This document shows, piece after piece, positions 17,392-24,453 of a stretch of DNA of 64,000 bases (its first letter is position 1; the number at the start of each line of letters is the position of its first letter). Below the pieces are notes generated by a model that saw only the letters and a list, made by a program, of their open reading frames with translations, searched no databases and had not been told where the DNA came from. The stretch comes from Sinomonas atrocyanea (GTDB lineage Bacteria; Actinomycetota; Actinomycetes; Actinomycetales; Micrococcaceae): positions 124,001 through 188,000 of the forward strand of contig NZ_JAUSTE010000002.1 in NCBI RefSeq assembly GCF_030812675.1, given 5' to 3'. A program made the translations under genes and the position numbers.

Positions 17392-18111
17392 TCAGCGCCT
17401 GCGAGGGGCGCGCCCGGCCTGGCCGTCCCCGTTCCTGGCGGCCACGTGGAGCGCAGCCTGGGTCCGGTGCTTGAGTCCGAGCTTGGTCAGGACCGAGGAG
17501 ACGTAGTTCTTCGCGGTCTTCTCCGCGAGGTCGAGCTCCCGGGCGATCTGCCGGTTGGTCAGGCCCTCGGCGATGAGGTCCAGCACCCGGTGCTCCTGCG
17601 GGGTCAGCGAGTCGACGAGGGGGTCCCTGGGCTCGGCCGACGAGAGCCGGGCCTTCGCGCGCGCCTCGGCGCCGGGTTCGAAGAGCGGCTCCCCGGCAGC
17701 GGCGCGGCCGATGGCCTCCACGAGGGCAGCTGCCGGGGTGTCCTTCGGGAAGTACCCGGCCGCACCTGCGAGCACCGCCTCGAGGACGGCCTGGTCATCG
17801 TGGGCGTCATTGAGGATGATGCACTGCACGCTCGGCGCCGCGGACCTGAGCCTGCGGCACACTTCGATCCCGATCCCGTCCGTCAGCAGCGTCCCGAGGA
17901 CCGCCACATGGGGCTCGAGCCGCGGGACCTGGGCGAGGCCGTCGCGTACTGAACCGGATTCCCCGACGACCGTCATCCCTGCGCTCTCGAGGAGTCCCCG
18001 CAGGCCGAGGCGGACCACCTCGTGGCGGTCGAGGATGAACACGCGGACGGACGCACCTGCTGGACTTCCGCTCCCGGTGCCGGAATCACGGCGCTCCATG
18101 CCGACCCCCAT
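17392..18111 (-). CDS. NarL/DosR-type response regulator with degenerate receiver
   Basis: A 239-residue LuxR-type regulator. The C-terminal HTH (SLTPQEHRVLDLIAEGLTNR, QIARELDLAEKTAKNYVSSV) is close to DosR/DevR, including the TNRQIA and KTAKNYVS segments and the ending KLGLKHRTQAAL. The receiver also follows DosR but key residues are replaced: the acidic pair reads Asp28-Arg29 instead of Asp-Asp, the phospho-acceptor Asp is Gly73 (VAVLGTLLTDG), and the switch Thr is Asn101; Lys123 remains. It therefore probably does not respond to phosphorylation. No histidine kinase is adjacent. Boxes resembling its own predicted target flank it. Confidence 0.9.
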   Translation of the reverse strand: MGVGMERRDSGTGSGSPAGASVRVFILDRHEVVRLGLRGLLESAGMTVVGESGSVRDGLAQVPRLEPHVAVLGTLLTDGIGIEVCRRLRSAAPSVQCIILNDAHDDQAVLEAVLAGAAGYFPKDTPAAALVEAIGRAAAGEPLFEPGAEARAKARLSSAEPRDPLVDSLTPQEHRVLDLIAEGLTNRQIARELDLAEKTAKNYVSSVLTKLGLKHRTQAALHVAARNGDGQAGRAPRRR

Positions 18112-18457
18112 CTCGCCGCGGCGGCAGCCCCTTCGCTGCAGCCCACGTCATCGTAGGTCCGGGCGCTCGCAGGGGGTCAGGGCACAAGGTCACTGGCGCC
18201 GGAGAGCGGCCGCGCGGCAGAGGCCCGCGCGGCGCGGTGGGAGGCCAGGACCTTTTGTCAAAACGGAGGACTTTTAGCAGGACCCGGGACTTTTGGCCCT
18301 CCAAGGACGGGGCGACGGTCGGAGACTCTGGAAGGGAGCCGCAGCGATCCGGGTCCCCACGGCATCGGGGCCGACGAGCCGCGGCCGCTGCACCACGTCC
18401 TGATCCAGCCCCTGCCCCAGCGCTGCTGGCGCGGGCTGGCGAATTGAGCGGAAACCC
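18112..18457. other. Intergenic region (346 bases) with clustered regulator boxes
   Basis: Divergent region between the DosR-like regulator and the 196-aa gene. It holds three DosR-box-like repeats at 18248-18298. The rest is high-GC with no open frame I consider coding. Confidence 0.6.
18248..18299. promoter_or_regulatory. Three phased DosR-box-like direct repeats
   Basis: GGACCTTTTGTC (18248), GGACTTTTAGCA (18268) and GGACTTTTGGCC (18287) share GGACYTTTNG and begin 20 and 19 bases apart, about two helical turns. The third, as GGGACTTTTGGCCC, fits the DosR/DevR consensus form GGGACTWWNGNCCC. They lie about 160 bases before the 196-aa gene and 137 or more before the regulator start, so either could be the target. 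Confidence 0.6.
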
Positions 18458-19048
18458 ATGAAGAGAGCCCCAGCACTCGCACACTACCGCACCCGCACCG
18501 CAGAAGCGGCGCTGCACGCCCACCCCTCGAGCCACGTTCCCCCGGTTCCGCCGCGCCCGGCCACCGAGGAGGAACTGGCCGGCCGGTGGAACCGCCTGCA
18601 CGCCACCTTGGTCCGCGCCGGGCTCGATGAGGAGCAGGCCTGGACCGAGGTGGCGCGCATCGCGGCAGGAGAGCTGTGGTCCGAGGCCGCGGACCAGCTG
18701 CGCGGGCACCGCGCCGCGGCCCAGCGGGAGGACGCCCGGGCGTTCGCGCTCGCCCTGCAGTCCGTCCGCGGCGTCCTGCAGCCGCTGACCCTGCGGCCGG
18801 GCGACCTGCCCGCCGCCCGCACGGCCGTGACGAAGGCGCGCCTCCGGCTCCAGCACAACGGCGAGCTCCTGCAGCGGCTGCAGCGGCCCCACCCCGCCTT
18901 CGAGCGGACCGGGCAGGCCTTCGCGGCCCTCGAGGCCTTCCTCGCCCCCGGGGCGAGGCCCTCGGTCGCCGGGGCCGGCTCCCCCGACGCTGATCTCCGC
19001 CCGCGGCCGCGGCGCGGGCACGTCTCCAGGTCGGGGTCGCGCGGCTGA
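18458..19048 (+). CDS. Hypothetical protein (196 aa), paralogue of the 16619-17044 product
   Basis: An Ala/Arg/Leu-rich soluble protein with a variable, Pro-rich start, a helical middle (GRWNRLHATLVRAGLDEEQA) and a C-terminal part similar to the 141-residue protein at 16619-17044 (shared RPGDLPAARTAV-like core and the ending AFAALEAFLAPG). The final 35 residues are basic and probably disordered. No domain recognised. It is the gene nearest, on the plus strand, to the three DosR-like repeats, and so a likely member of the same regulon. Confidence 0.75.
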   Translation: MKRAPALAHYRTRTAEAALHAHPSSHVPPVPPRPATEEELAGRWNRLHATLVRAGLDEEQAWTEVARIAAGELWSEAADQLRGHRAAAQREDARAFALALQSVRGVLQPLTLRPGDLPAARTAVTKARLRLQHNGELLQRLQRPHPAFERTGQAFAALEAFLAPGARPSVAGAGSPDADLRPRPRRGHVSRSGSRG

Positions 19049-19150
19049 AGCGGCGCGGGGTCCCCAGAGGCTCGGCTGCCCAACCGGAACGGAACCCGGC
19101 TCGTATGTCCGCCTGACTCGGATGTCGGAGGCGGCAGGGATGATCCAGCC

Positions 19151-19456
19151 ATGAGTGAGCTGAACAAGATCGGCGAGCCCGAGCCGGACCCGATCGTGGC
19201 GCCGGTCGGGGAGGCCGGCCGGAAGGGGGCCGTCCGCGCGCACCGTCCCCTTCCGGTGTGGGTGCGGCTGACGTTCGACGACGGCCGCCCGGACCGCACC
19301 GAGAAGGGCTTCGCGCTGGGCTGGAGCGGGCAGCACGTGCTCGTGCAGGTGCTCTGGGGCATGTCCTACTACCGCGGGGCGCGCGAGTTCTGGGTCGAGG
19401 CCGACCAGGTGCGGCGACGGCACCTCGAACCCCAGTGGCTCGGACGCTCCGCCTGA
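19151..19456 (+). CDS. Hypothetical protein (101 aa)
   Basis: Compact protein with an acidic, variable start and a conserved-looking core: PVWVRLTFDDGRPDRTEKGF and LGWSGQHVLVQVLWGMSYYR, ending in EADQVRRRHLEP. The pattern suggests a small beta-barrel (Trp/Val-rich strands). I do not recognise a named family. ATG 19151 has no strong Shine-Dalgarno (weak GGCAGGGATG further up). It stands between the 196-aa gene and the alcohol dehydrogenase, on the same strand as both. Confidence 0.7.
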   Translation: MSELNKIGEPEPDPIVAPVGEAGRKGAVRAHRPLPVWVRLTFDDGRPDRTEKGFALGWSGQHVLVQVLWGMSYYRGAREFWVEADQVRRRHLEPQWLGRSA

Positions 19457-19462
19457 GCGCCA

Positions 19463-19476
19463 GGGGCCCTTGGCCC
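19463..19476. promoter_or_regulatory. Possible DosR-like box upstream of the alcohol dehydrogenase
   Basis: GGGGCCCTTGGCCC shares GGG...CTTGGCCC with the box at 18286 and lies about 100 bases before the dehydrogenase start. Palindromic GC-rich sequence occurs by chance in this genome, so support is weak. Confidence 0.25.
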
Positions 19477-19574
19477 GTACCGCGGTCCGGGCACCACCGC
19501 TAGCGTCGAAGCCGTGGGGGCTCCCTGCCCTCTGTGCGGACACCCGCTGCACCATCCCCTGAGGAGGTTCCACC

Positions 19575-20630
19575 ATGAAGGCGCTCGTCTACCACGGCCC
19601 GGGCCAGAAGGCCTGGGAAGAGGTGCCCGACCCGGTCATCAAGGATCCGACGGACGCGATCGTGAAGGTGGAGACCACCACGATCTGCGGTACGGACCTG
19701 CACATCCTCAAGGGGGACGTCCCGGCGGTCACGGACGGTCGGATCCTCGGCCACGAGGGGGTCGGCGTCGTGACCGAGACGGGCCCCGACTGCACCCGCG
19801 TCAAGGTCGGCGACCGGGTGATCATCTCCTGCATCAGCAAGTGCATGGAATGCGACTTCTGCACCGCCGGCCTCACCTCCCACTGCCGCACCCTGGGCGG
19901 CATCGGCTGGATCTTCGGCCACCTCATCGACGGCACCCAGGCCGAGTACGTGCGGGTCCCCTTCGCCGACAACGGGCTCATCCCGCTGCCCGACGGCGTC
20001 ACTGCGGAACAGGGCGCGATGCTCAGCGACATCCTGCCCACCGGCTACGAGATCGGCGTCCTCTACGGCAAGGTCGGCCCCGGTGACGAGGTCGCGGTCA
20101 TCGGCTCCGGTCCGGTGGGCCTCGCGTCGATCATGACGGCGGGCCCGGCCGGCGCCGCGAAGGTCATCGCCGTGGACGGCAACGAGTACCGGCTCGAGCA
20201 GGCCAGGGCGTTCGGCGCGACCGACACGCTCCGGGCCGGAGAGGGCGTGGACGTCGCGGCCGAGATCAAACGGCTCAGCCGCGACGGGCTGGGCGTGGAC
20301 GTCGCGATCGAGGCCGTGGGGATCCCCGCGACCTTCGGCGCGGCGCTCGGCGCGATCCGCCCGGGCGGCCGTGTCGCCAACGTCGGCGTGCACGGCAAGC
20401 CGGTCGACTTCCCGCTCGACCGCGACTGGATCAACAACATCACCGTCACCACGGGCCTCGTGAACGCGACGACCGCCCCGGAGCTGCTCGCCAAGATCAC
20501 CGCGGGCGAGATCGACCCCGGCAAGTTCGTCACCCACAGGTTCGCGTTCGGCGAGATCATGGCGGCCTACGACACCTTCGCCAACGCCGCCTCCGAGCAC
20601 GCGCTCAAGGTGGTCATCAACGCCGCGTGA
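19575..20630 (+). CDS. Zinc-dependent alcohol dehydrogenase (medium-chain, class III-like/secondary alcohol type)
   Basis: A 351-residue medium-chain dehydrogenase. Catalytic zinc ligands: Cys38 (TTICGTDLH), His60-Glu61 (LGHEGVG) and Asp151 or a neighbour. A partial structural-zinc loop follows (CISKCMECDFCTAGLTSHC, about residues 93-111). The NAD(P) loop is VIGSGPVGL near residue 177, with VDGNEYRLEQA after strand 2 suggesting NAD(H). The group includes isopropanol and formaldehyde-type dehydrogenases; substrate unknown. The start has a strong GAGGAGG. A 13-bp hairpin terminates it. A role in fermentation or hypoxia is inference from neighbours. Confidence 0.92.
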   Translation: MKALVYHGPGQKAWEEVPDPVIKDPTDAIVKVETTTICGTDLHILKGDVPAVTDGRILGHEGVGVVTETGPDCTRVKVGDRVIISCISKCMECDFCTAGLTSHCRTLGGIGWIFGHLIDGTQAEYVRVPFADNGLIPLPDGVTAEQGAMLSDILPTGYEIGVLYGKVGPGDEVAVIGSGPVGLASIMTAGPAGAAKVIAVDGNEYRLEQARAFGATDTLRAGEGVDVAAEIKRLSRDGLGVDVAIEAVGIPATFGAALGAIRPGGRVANVGVHGKPVDFPLDRDWINNITVTTGLVNATTAPELLAKITAGEIDPGKFVTHRFAFGEIMAAYDTFANAASEHALKVVINAA

Positions 20631-20635
20631 GCGGT

Positions 20636-20665
20636 GGCCGAGCGGGGCTCCGGCCCCGCTCGGCC
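20636..20665. terminator. Terminator between alcohol dehydrogenase and thiolase
   Basis: Perfect 13-bp stem GGCCGAGCGGGGC with 4-base loop TCCG, six bases after the dehydrogenase stop and 13 before the convergent thiolase 3' end. It can serve both genes. Confidence 0.75.
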
Positions 20666-20677
20666 CCCTGGGCCCCC

Positions 20678-21868
20678 TCAGACGGCCTCGAGCACGCTGA
20701 CGTAGTTGGCGATCGCCAGGCCGCCCATGTTGTGCACCGCGGCCCGCCGGGCGCCGGGCAGCTGCATCTCCCCCGCAGTCCCCGCCAACTGCATGGCCGT
20801 GATGACGTGCTGGGAGACGCCGGTCGCGCCGACGGGGTGGCCCTTGGCCTTCAGGCCGCCGGAGAGGTTCACCGGCAGCCGGCCGCCGCGGAAGACCGAG
20901 CCGTCCTCGATGGCCACGCTGCCCTTGCCGCGCTCGGCCAGGCCCATGGCCTCGTACATGACCAGCTCGGCGATCGTGAAGCAGTCGTGCACCTCGGCGA
21001 GGTCGAGGTCCGCGAGCCCCACGCCGGCCATCCCGAGTGCCCGGGACCAGGCCGCGCGGCTGCCGGCGAACTCGAGCGGGTCCCGCTTGGCGGCCGGCAG
21101 GAAGTCGTTGGCGTGGCCGAAGCCGGCCAGGCGCACCGGAGCGGCGGCGGCGCCCGACGGCGCGTGGTCGGCCGAGAGTACGACTGCTGCGGCGCCGTCG
21201 GACACCGGGGAGCAGTCCGTGCGGCGCAGGGGCGCGTCGATGAGGGGGTTCTTCTCGGAGACGGTGCGGCAGAACTCGACGCCGAAGTCGCGGTGCATCT
21301 GGGCGTACGGGTTGGCCATGCCGTTGTGGTGGTTCTTGGCCGCGATCGAGCCGAGCACGTCCGATACGGCGCCGTAGCGCTCCTCGTAGGCGCGGGCGAC
21401 CTCGGCGAACAGGCCAGTGAAGCCGGTGCGCGAGGGGTGGCCCGCGGACTCGTAGCCCGCGGCGAGGAGCGCGGCGCCGACCGTGTCCGCCCCGGCGGAG
21501 GTCATCTTCTCCGCCCCGATGACGAGGACGTTCCGGGCGGTCCCGGCGAGCAGTGCCTTCACGCCCTGCTGGAACGCGCCGGAGCCGGAGGCGCAGGCGT
21601 TCTCGACCCGCGTTGCGGGGACGTTCGCGAGCTCGTCGGAGACCTGGAGGGCGAGCGAGGAGGTGAACGCGAGCGGCACCATGCCGGCGTTGTAGTTGCC
21701 CACGTAGATCTCGTCGATCTGGCCCGGCTCGAGGCCGGAGTTGGCGATGGCCTCGGCGGCCGCGGCGACGATGAGCGACTCGAGCGTCTGGTCCTCGAGC
21801 TTGCCGAAGCGCGTGTGGCCCCAGCCGGTGAGCAGGACGTCGGTGCCGAACTGGTCCTTGAGCGCCAT
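20678..21868 (-). CDS. Thiolase family protein (SCP2-type acetyl-CoA acyltransferase)
   Basis: A 396-residue thiolase. The nucleophile Cys is in ENACASGS near residue 90, the His of the active site in EVHDCFTIAEL, and the third motif is GLKAKGHPVGATG, in the SCP2/SCPx-like order rather than the classical CxG end. Such enzymes cleave or make 3-oxoacyl-CoA. With the two CoA-transferase subunits upstream it makes a ketone-body or 3-oxoacid module. ATG 21868 overlaps the upstream stop (TGATG). Confidence 0.92.
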   Translation of the reverse strand: MALKDQFGTDVLLTGWGHTRFGKLEDQTLESLIVAAAAEAIANSGLEPGQIDEIYVGNYNAGMVPLAFTSSLALQVSDELANVPATRVENACASGSGAFQQGVKALLAGTARNVLVIGAEKMTSAGADTVGAALLAAGYESAGHPSRTGFTGLFAEVARAYEERYGAVSDVLGSIAAKNHHNGMANPYAQMHRDFGVEFCRTVSEKNPLIDAPLRRTDCSPVSDGAAAVVLSADHAPSGAAAAPVRLAGFGHANDFLPAAKRDPLEFAGSRAAWSRALGMAGVGLADLDLAEVHDCFTIAELVMYEAMGLAERGKGSVAIEDGSVFRGGRLPVNLSGGLKAKGHPVGATGVSQHVITAMQLAGTAGEMQLPGARRAAVHNMGGLAIANYVSVLEAV

Positions 21869-22569
21869 CAGAGCGCCACCTCCACGCGCGCCTCGTCCGC
21901 CGAGGCCGCATCGTCCGCCTCGGGCGCGACGTCGAACTCCGCGCCCGTCTTCTCCCGCAGCTCCTCGAGCCCGACACCGGGGGCGCGGCGCACGAGCGTG
22001 AGCCGCCGTGCGCCGTCGGCCGCCGCTGCCACGTCGAAGACGGCGAGGTCCGTGACAATCCGGTCCACGACGCCGACCCCGGTGAGCGGCAGGCTGCACT
22101 CGGCGACGATCTTGGGCGTGCCGTCCTTGGCGACGTGCTCGGTGAGGACGACGACGCGCGGGGTCCCCGCGACGAGGTCCATCGCCCCGCCCATGCCCTT
22201 GACCATCTTCCCGGGGATCTGCCAGTTCGCGAGGTCGCCGTTGCCCGCGACCTGCATCGCGCCGAGGATCGCAACCTTGACGTGGCCGCCGCGGATCATG
22301 CCGAAGCTCGTCGCCGAGTCGAAGATCGAGCCTCCCGGCAGGACGGTGACGGTCTGCTTGCCGGCATTGATGAGGTCGGCGTCCTCGTCGCCCTCATACG
22401 GGAACGGGCCCATGCCGAGCAGGCCGTTCTCGCTCTGCAGGTGCACAGTCACGCCGTCGGGGAGGTGGTTGGCCACGAGGGTCGGGATGCCGATCCCGAG
22501 GTTCACGTAGTCGCCGTCGGAAAGCTCGGTGGCGGCGATGGCCGCCATCTCGTCGCGGGTCCAGGCCAT
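21868..22569 (-). CDS. scoB: 3-oxoacid CoA-transferase subunit B
   Basis: Moves CoA from succinyl-CoA to a 3-oxoacid such as acetoacetate. The 233-residue beta subunit shows [15 protein letters not shown] (about residues 22-36) and the catalytic Glu in [12 protein letters not shown] (about 46-57), followed by [22 protein letters not shown] 22569 is preceded by AGAAGGAGGGCCATCCC. A stretch of 14-bp tandem repeats separates it from subunit A. The C-terminal 20 residues are acidic and variable. Confidence 0.93.
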   Translation of the reverse strand: MAWTRDEMAAIAATELSDGDYVNLGIGIPTLVANHLPDGVTVHLQSENGLLGMGPFPYEGDEDADLINAGKQTVTVLPGGSIFDSATSFGMIRGGHVKVAILGAMQVAGNGDLANWQIPGKMVKGMGGAMDLVAGTPRVVVLTEHVAKDGTPKIVAECSLPLTGVGVVDRIVTDLAVFDVAAAADGARRLTLVRRAPGVGLEELREKTGAEFDVAPEADDAASADEARVEVAL

Positions 22570-22582
22570 GGGATGGCCCTCC

Positions 22583-22666
22583 TTCTGGGAGTCAGGTTCT
22601 GGGGGTCAGGTTCTGGGAGTCAGGTTCTGGGAGTCAGGTTCTGGGAGTCACCTTCTGGAGGTCACG
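22583..22666. repeat. 14-bp tandem repeats between scoA and scoB
   Basis: Five or so copies of TTCTGGGAGTCAGG (22583, 22597, 22611, 22625, 22639, the last two changed at one or more bases) followed by an imperfect sixth. On the minus strand they form the untranslated leader of scoB, whose Shine-Dalgarno starts just after. Unique spacers are absent, so this is not a CRISPR array. Confidence 0.85.
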
Positions 22667-22682
22667 CGAGGTGACTCCCAGA
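22640..22682. terminator. Hairpin beside the tandem repeats
   Basis: TCTGGGAGTCACCT (22640-22653) and its exact complement (22669-22682) form a 14-bp stem with a 15-base loop. The first arm is itself part of a repeat unit. It could attenuate transcription between scoA and scoB or stabilise the scoA 3' end. Confidence 0.5.
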
Positions 22683-22706
22683 AGCTGACCTTCAGATGGA
22701 CGCGGG

Positions 22707-23441
22707 TCAGCCGGCGACGGCCGCGGCCGCCTTCTCGGGCTCGGGCCGCGGGCGCGTGGTGACCTGCTCGATGTGCTTCGCCCGGTCGCTCGCCTGGAGG
22801 AGCCGCTGGACGTACACGCCCGGGGTCACGATGTGGTTGGGGTCGAGCGCTCCGGCGGGGACGATGTGCTCGGCCTCCGCGACCGTGAGCCGGCCGGCCG
22901 TCGCGACGACCGGGTTGAAGTTCCGCGCCGTGTACCGGTACACGAGGTTGCCGGCGGTGTCCGCTGTGTGGGCGTGCACGAGCGCGACGTCGGCCACGAT
23001 CCCGCGCTCCTGGACGTACAGCTCGCCGTCGAACGTCTCGTGCGGCTTGCCCTCGGCGACGAGGGTCCCCACGCCGGTCTTCGTGTAGAAGGCCGGGATG
23101 CCGGCCCCGCCGGCGCGCAGGCGCTCGGCGAGCGTGCCCTGCGGGGTGAACTCGACCTCGAGCCGGCCGGCGAGGTACTGCTCGGCGAACAGCCGGTTCT
23201 CGCCGACGTAGCTCGCGATGACCTTGGCGACCTGCCCGGCCTCGATGAGCACGCCGAGGCCCTTGCCGTCCACGCCCATGTTGTTCGAGACGACCGTCAG
23301 GCCCGTCACGCCGGAGTCCCGCACGGCGTCGATGAGGTCGGCGGGGATGCCGCTCAGGCCGAAGCCTCCCACGGCCAGGGTCATACCGTCGGCGAGCGCC
23401 CCGGCGAGGGACTCGGCGGCGTCGGTGTACAGGGTGGGCAT
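22707..23441 (-). CDS. scoA: 3-oxoacid CoA-transferase subunit A
   Basis: Alpha subunit of the 3-oxoacid CoA-transferase, 244 residues. Motifs: VGGFGLSGIPADLIDAV (about residues 23-39) with the glycine-rich CoA-binding turn, LTVVSNNMGVDGKGLG, and the end VTPGVYVQRLL. The ATG at 23441 has GAGGAGG six bases upstream; an ATG 39 bases earlier lacks one. It is the first gene of the unit scoA-scoB-thiolase and faces an IclR regulator, with operator-like sites between. Confidence 0.93.
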   Translation of the reverse strand: MPTLYTDAAESLAGALADGMTLAVGGFGLSGIPADLIDAVRDSGVTGLTVVSNNMGVDGKGLGVLIEAGQVAKVIASYVGENRLFAEQYLAGRLEVEFTPQGTLAERLRAGGAGIPAFYTKTGVGTLVAEGKPHETFDGELYVQERGIVADVALVHAHTADTAGNLVYRYTARNFNPVVATAGRLTVAEAEHIVPAGALDPNHIVTPGVYVQRLLQASDRAKHIEQVTTRPRPEPEKAAAAVAG

Positions 23442-23482
23442 GGGCTCCTCCTCGAGCTGACGGTGTCCTGCGGCCCGCACCG

Positions 23483-23496
23483 GCCACGTTGTGGAC
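23483..23496. promoter_or_regulatory. IclR operator candidate 1 (scoA side)
   Basis: GCCACGTTGTGGAC, an imperfect palindrome CCAC-N3-GTGG, 42 bases before the scoA start. Its inverted relative lies at 23588-23601. Confidence 0.55.
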
Positions 23497-23522
23497 TGTT
23501 CTGGTCAGCGAGCCTAGGCACG

Positions 23523-23538
23523 TGTTGCGCGCGTCACA
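23523..23538. promoter_or_regulatory. Weak CRP-like site
   Basis: TGTTGCGCGCGTCACA has the right half TCACA of the actinobacterial CRP/GlxR motif and a degraded left half. Position, between divergent genes, is suitable. Low support. Confidence 0.2.
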
Positions 23539-23587
23539 AGGGATGTGCGGCGCTGACGTTCACGTCGTGGCAGCGGCGCCGTAGAAT

Positions 23588-23601
23588 GTCCACATTGTGG
23601 C
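23588..23601. promoter_or_regulatory. IclR operator candidate 2 (iclR side)
   Basis: GTCCACATTGTGGC contains the perfect palindrome CCACA-T-TGTGG and is nearly the reverse complement of the site at 23483-23496. It lies 22-35 bases before the IclR start, where binding would block the regulator's own promoter. Confidence 0.6.
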
Positions 23602-23622
23602 GGATTTCTGCTGAGGGAGGCC

Positions 23623-24399
23623 ATGTCCGGGATCCAGGGCACCCAGGTGGTGGGGCGGGTGGCCCTCGTCCTGCGGGTCATCGCGCGCACCGGCGGCGCG
23701 GGCCTGTCGCTCGCTGGGATCGTGCGCGCCTCCGGCCTCACGCGTCCGACCGTCCATCGGCTGCTCAAGGCCCTCGCCGCGGACGGGCTGCTGGACTTCG
23801 ACGAGGCCTCCGGGCGCTGGCACCTTGGCCCTGAGCTGTACGTCATGGGCACGGTCGCCGCGGGCAGGTTCGCCGTCGAGCACCTCGCCCGCCCCGCCCT
23901 CCGCCGGCTCGCCGAGGCCACCGGCGAGTCCGCGTTCCTCTCGATCCGCCGGGGCGAGGAGACCGTGTGCCTCGCGCGCGAGGAGGGCAGCTTCCCGGTG
24001 CGCTCGTTCGTGCTGTACGAGGGCAAGCGCTTCCCGCTCGGCGTCGCCTCGGCCGGGATCGCGATCCTCGCCTTCCTCCCCGCCGGAGAGGCCGAGCCGA
24101 TCATCGAGGACGACCGCGAGCGCATCGCGGAGTACGGCCCCACCCATGCCGCGGCCCCCCTGCGGGAGCGGCTGGCGGAGACCCGCGAACTCGGCTACTC
24201 GGTGAACCCGGGGCTCGTGGTCGAGGGGTCCTACGGGCTGGGGGCCGCGGTGTTCGACCCTTCCGGGCGGCCGGCGTGGGCCCTCTCGCTCACGGGCATC
24301 GAGCCGCGCTTCCGGCCGGGCCGGCGCGAGGAGCTCGGCCAGGAGCTCCTCGCCGAGGCCCACCGGCTCTCGACGGCGATCGCCTCGCCGCGGCCCTGA
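23623..24399 (+). CDS. IclR family transcriptional regulator
   Basis: A 258-residue IclR protein: winged helix at residues 5-70 (VALVLRVIARTGGAGLSLAG, SGLTRPTVHRLLKALAADGL) and the C-terminal effector domain (AFLSIRRGEETVCLAREEG, RFPLGVASAGIAILAFLP, LGYSVNPGLVVEG). Divergent from the CoA-transferase and thiolase unit, it most probably controls it; ketoadipate-pathway regulators (PcaR type) are one analogy, but the substrate of the module is uncertain. GAGGGAGG precedes the start. Confidence 0.92.
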   Translation: MSGIQGTQVVGRVALVLRVIARTGGAGLSLAGIVRASGLTRPTVHRLLKALAADGLLDFDEASGRWHLGPELYVMGTVAAGRFAVEHLARPALRRLAEATGESAFLSIRRGEETVCLAREEGSFPVRSFVLYEGKRFPLGVASAGIAILAFLPAGEAEPIIEDDRERIAEYGPTHAAAPLRERLAETRELGYSVNPGLVVEGSYGLGAAVFDPSGRPAWALSLTGIEPRFRPGRREELGQELLAEAHRLSTAIASPRP

Positions 24400-24453
24400 C
24401 GGCTGCCCGCCCCGGCCGAGCAGCCCGCACGATGACGGTGCTCCCCGGTCGGC

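Noticed and set aside
22583-22666. CRISPR-like array
   Set aside because: Repeats are 14 bp, adjacent, and have no unique spacers or cas genes nearby.
23523-23538. Second CRP site controlling scoA
   Set aside because: Only the right half is good; recorded at low confidence, not used as a finding.
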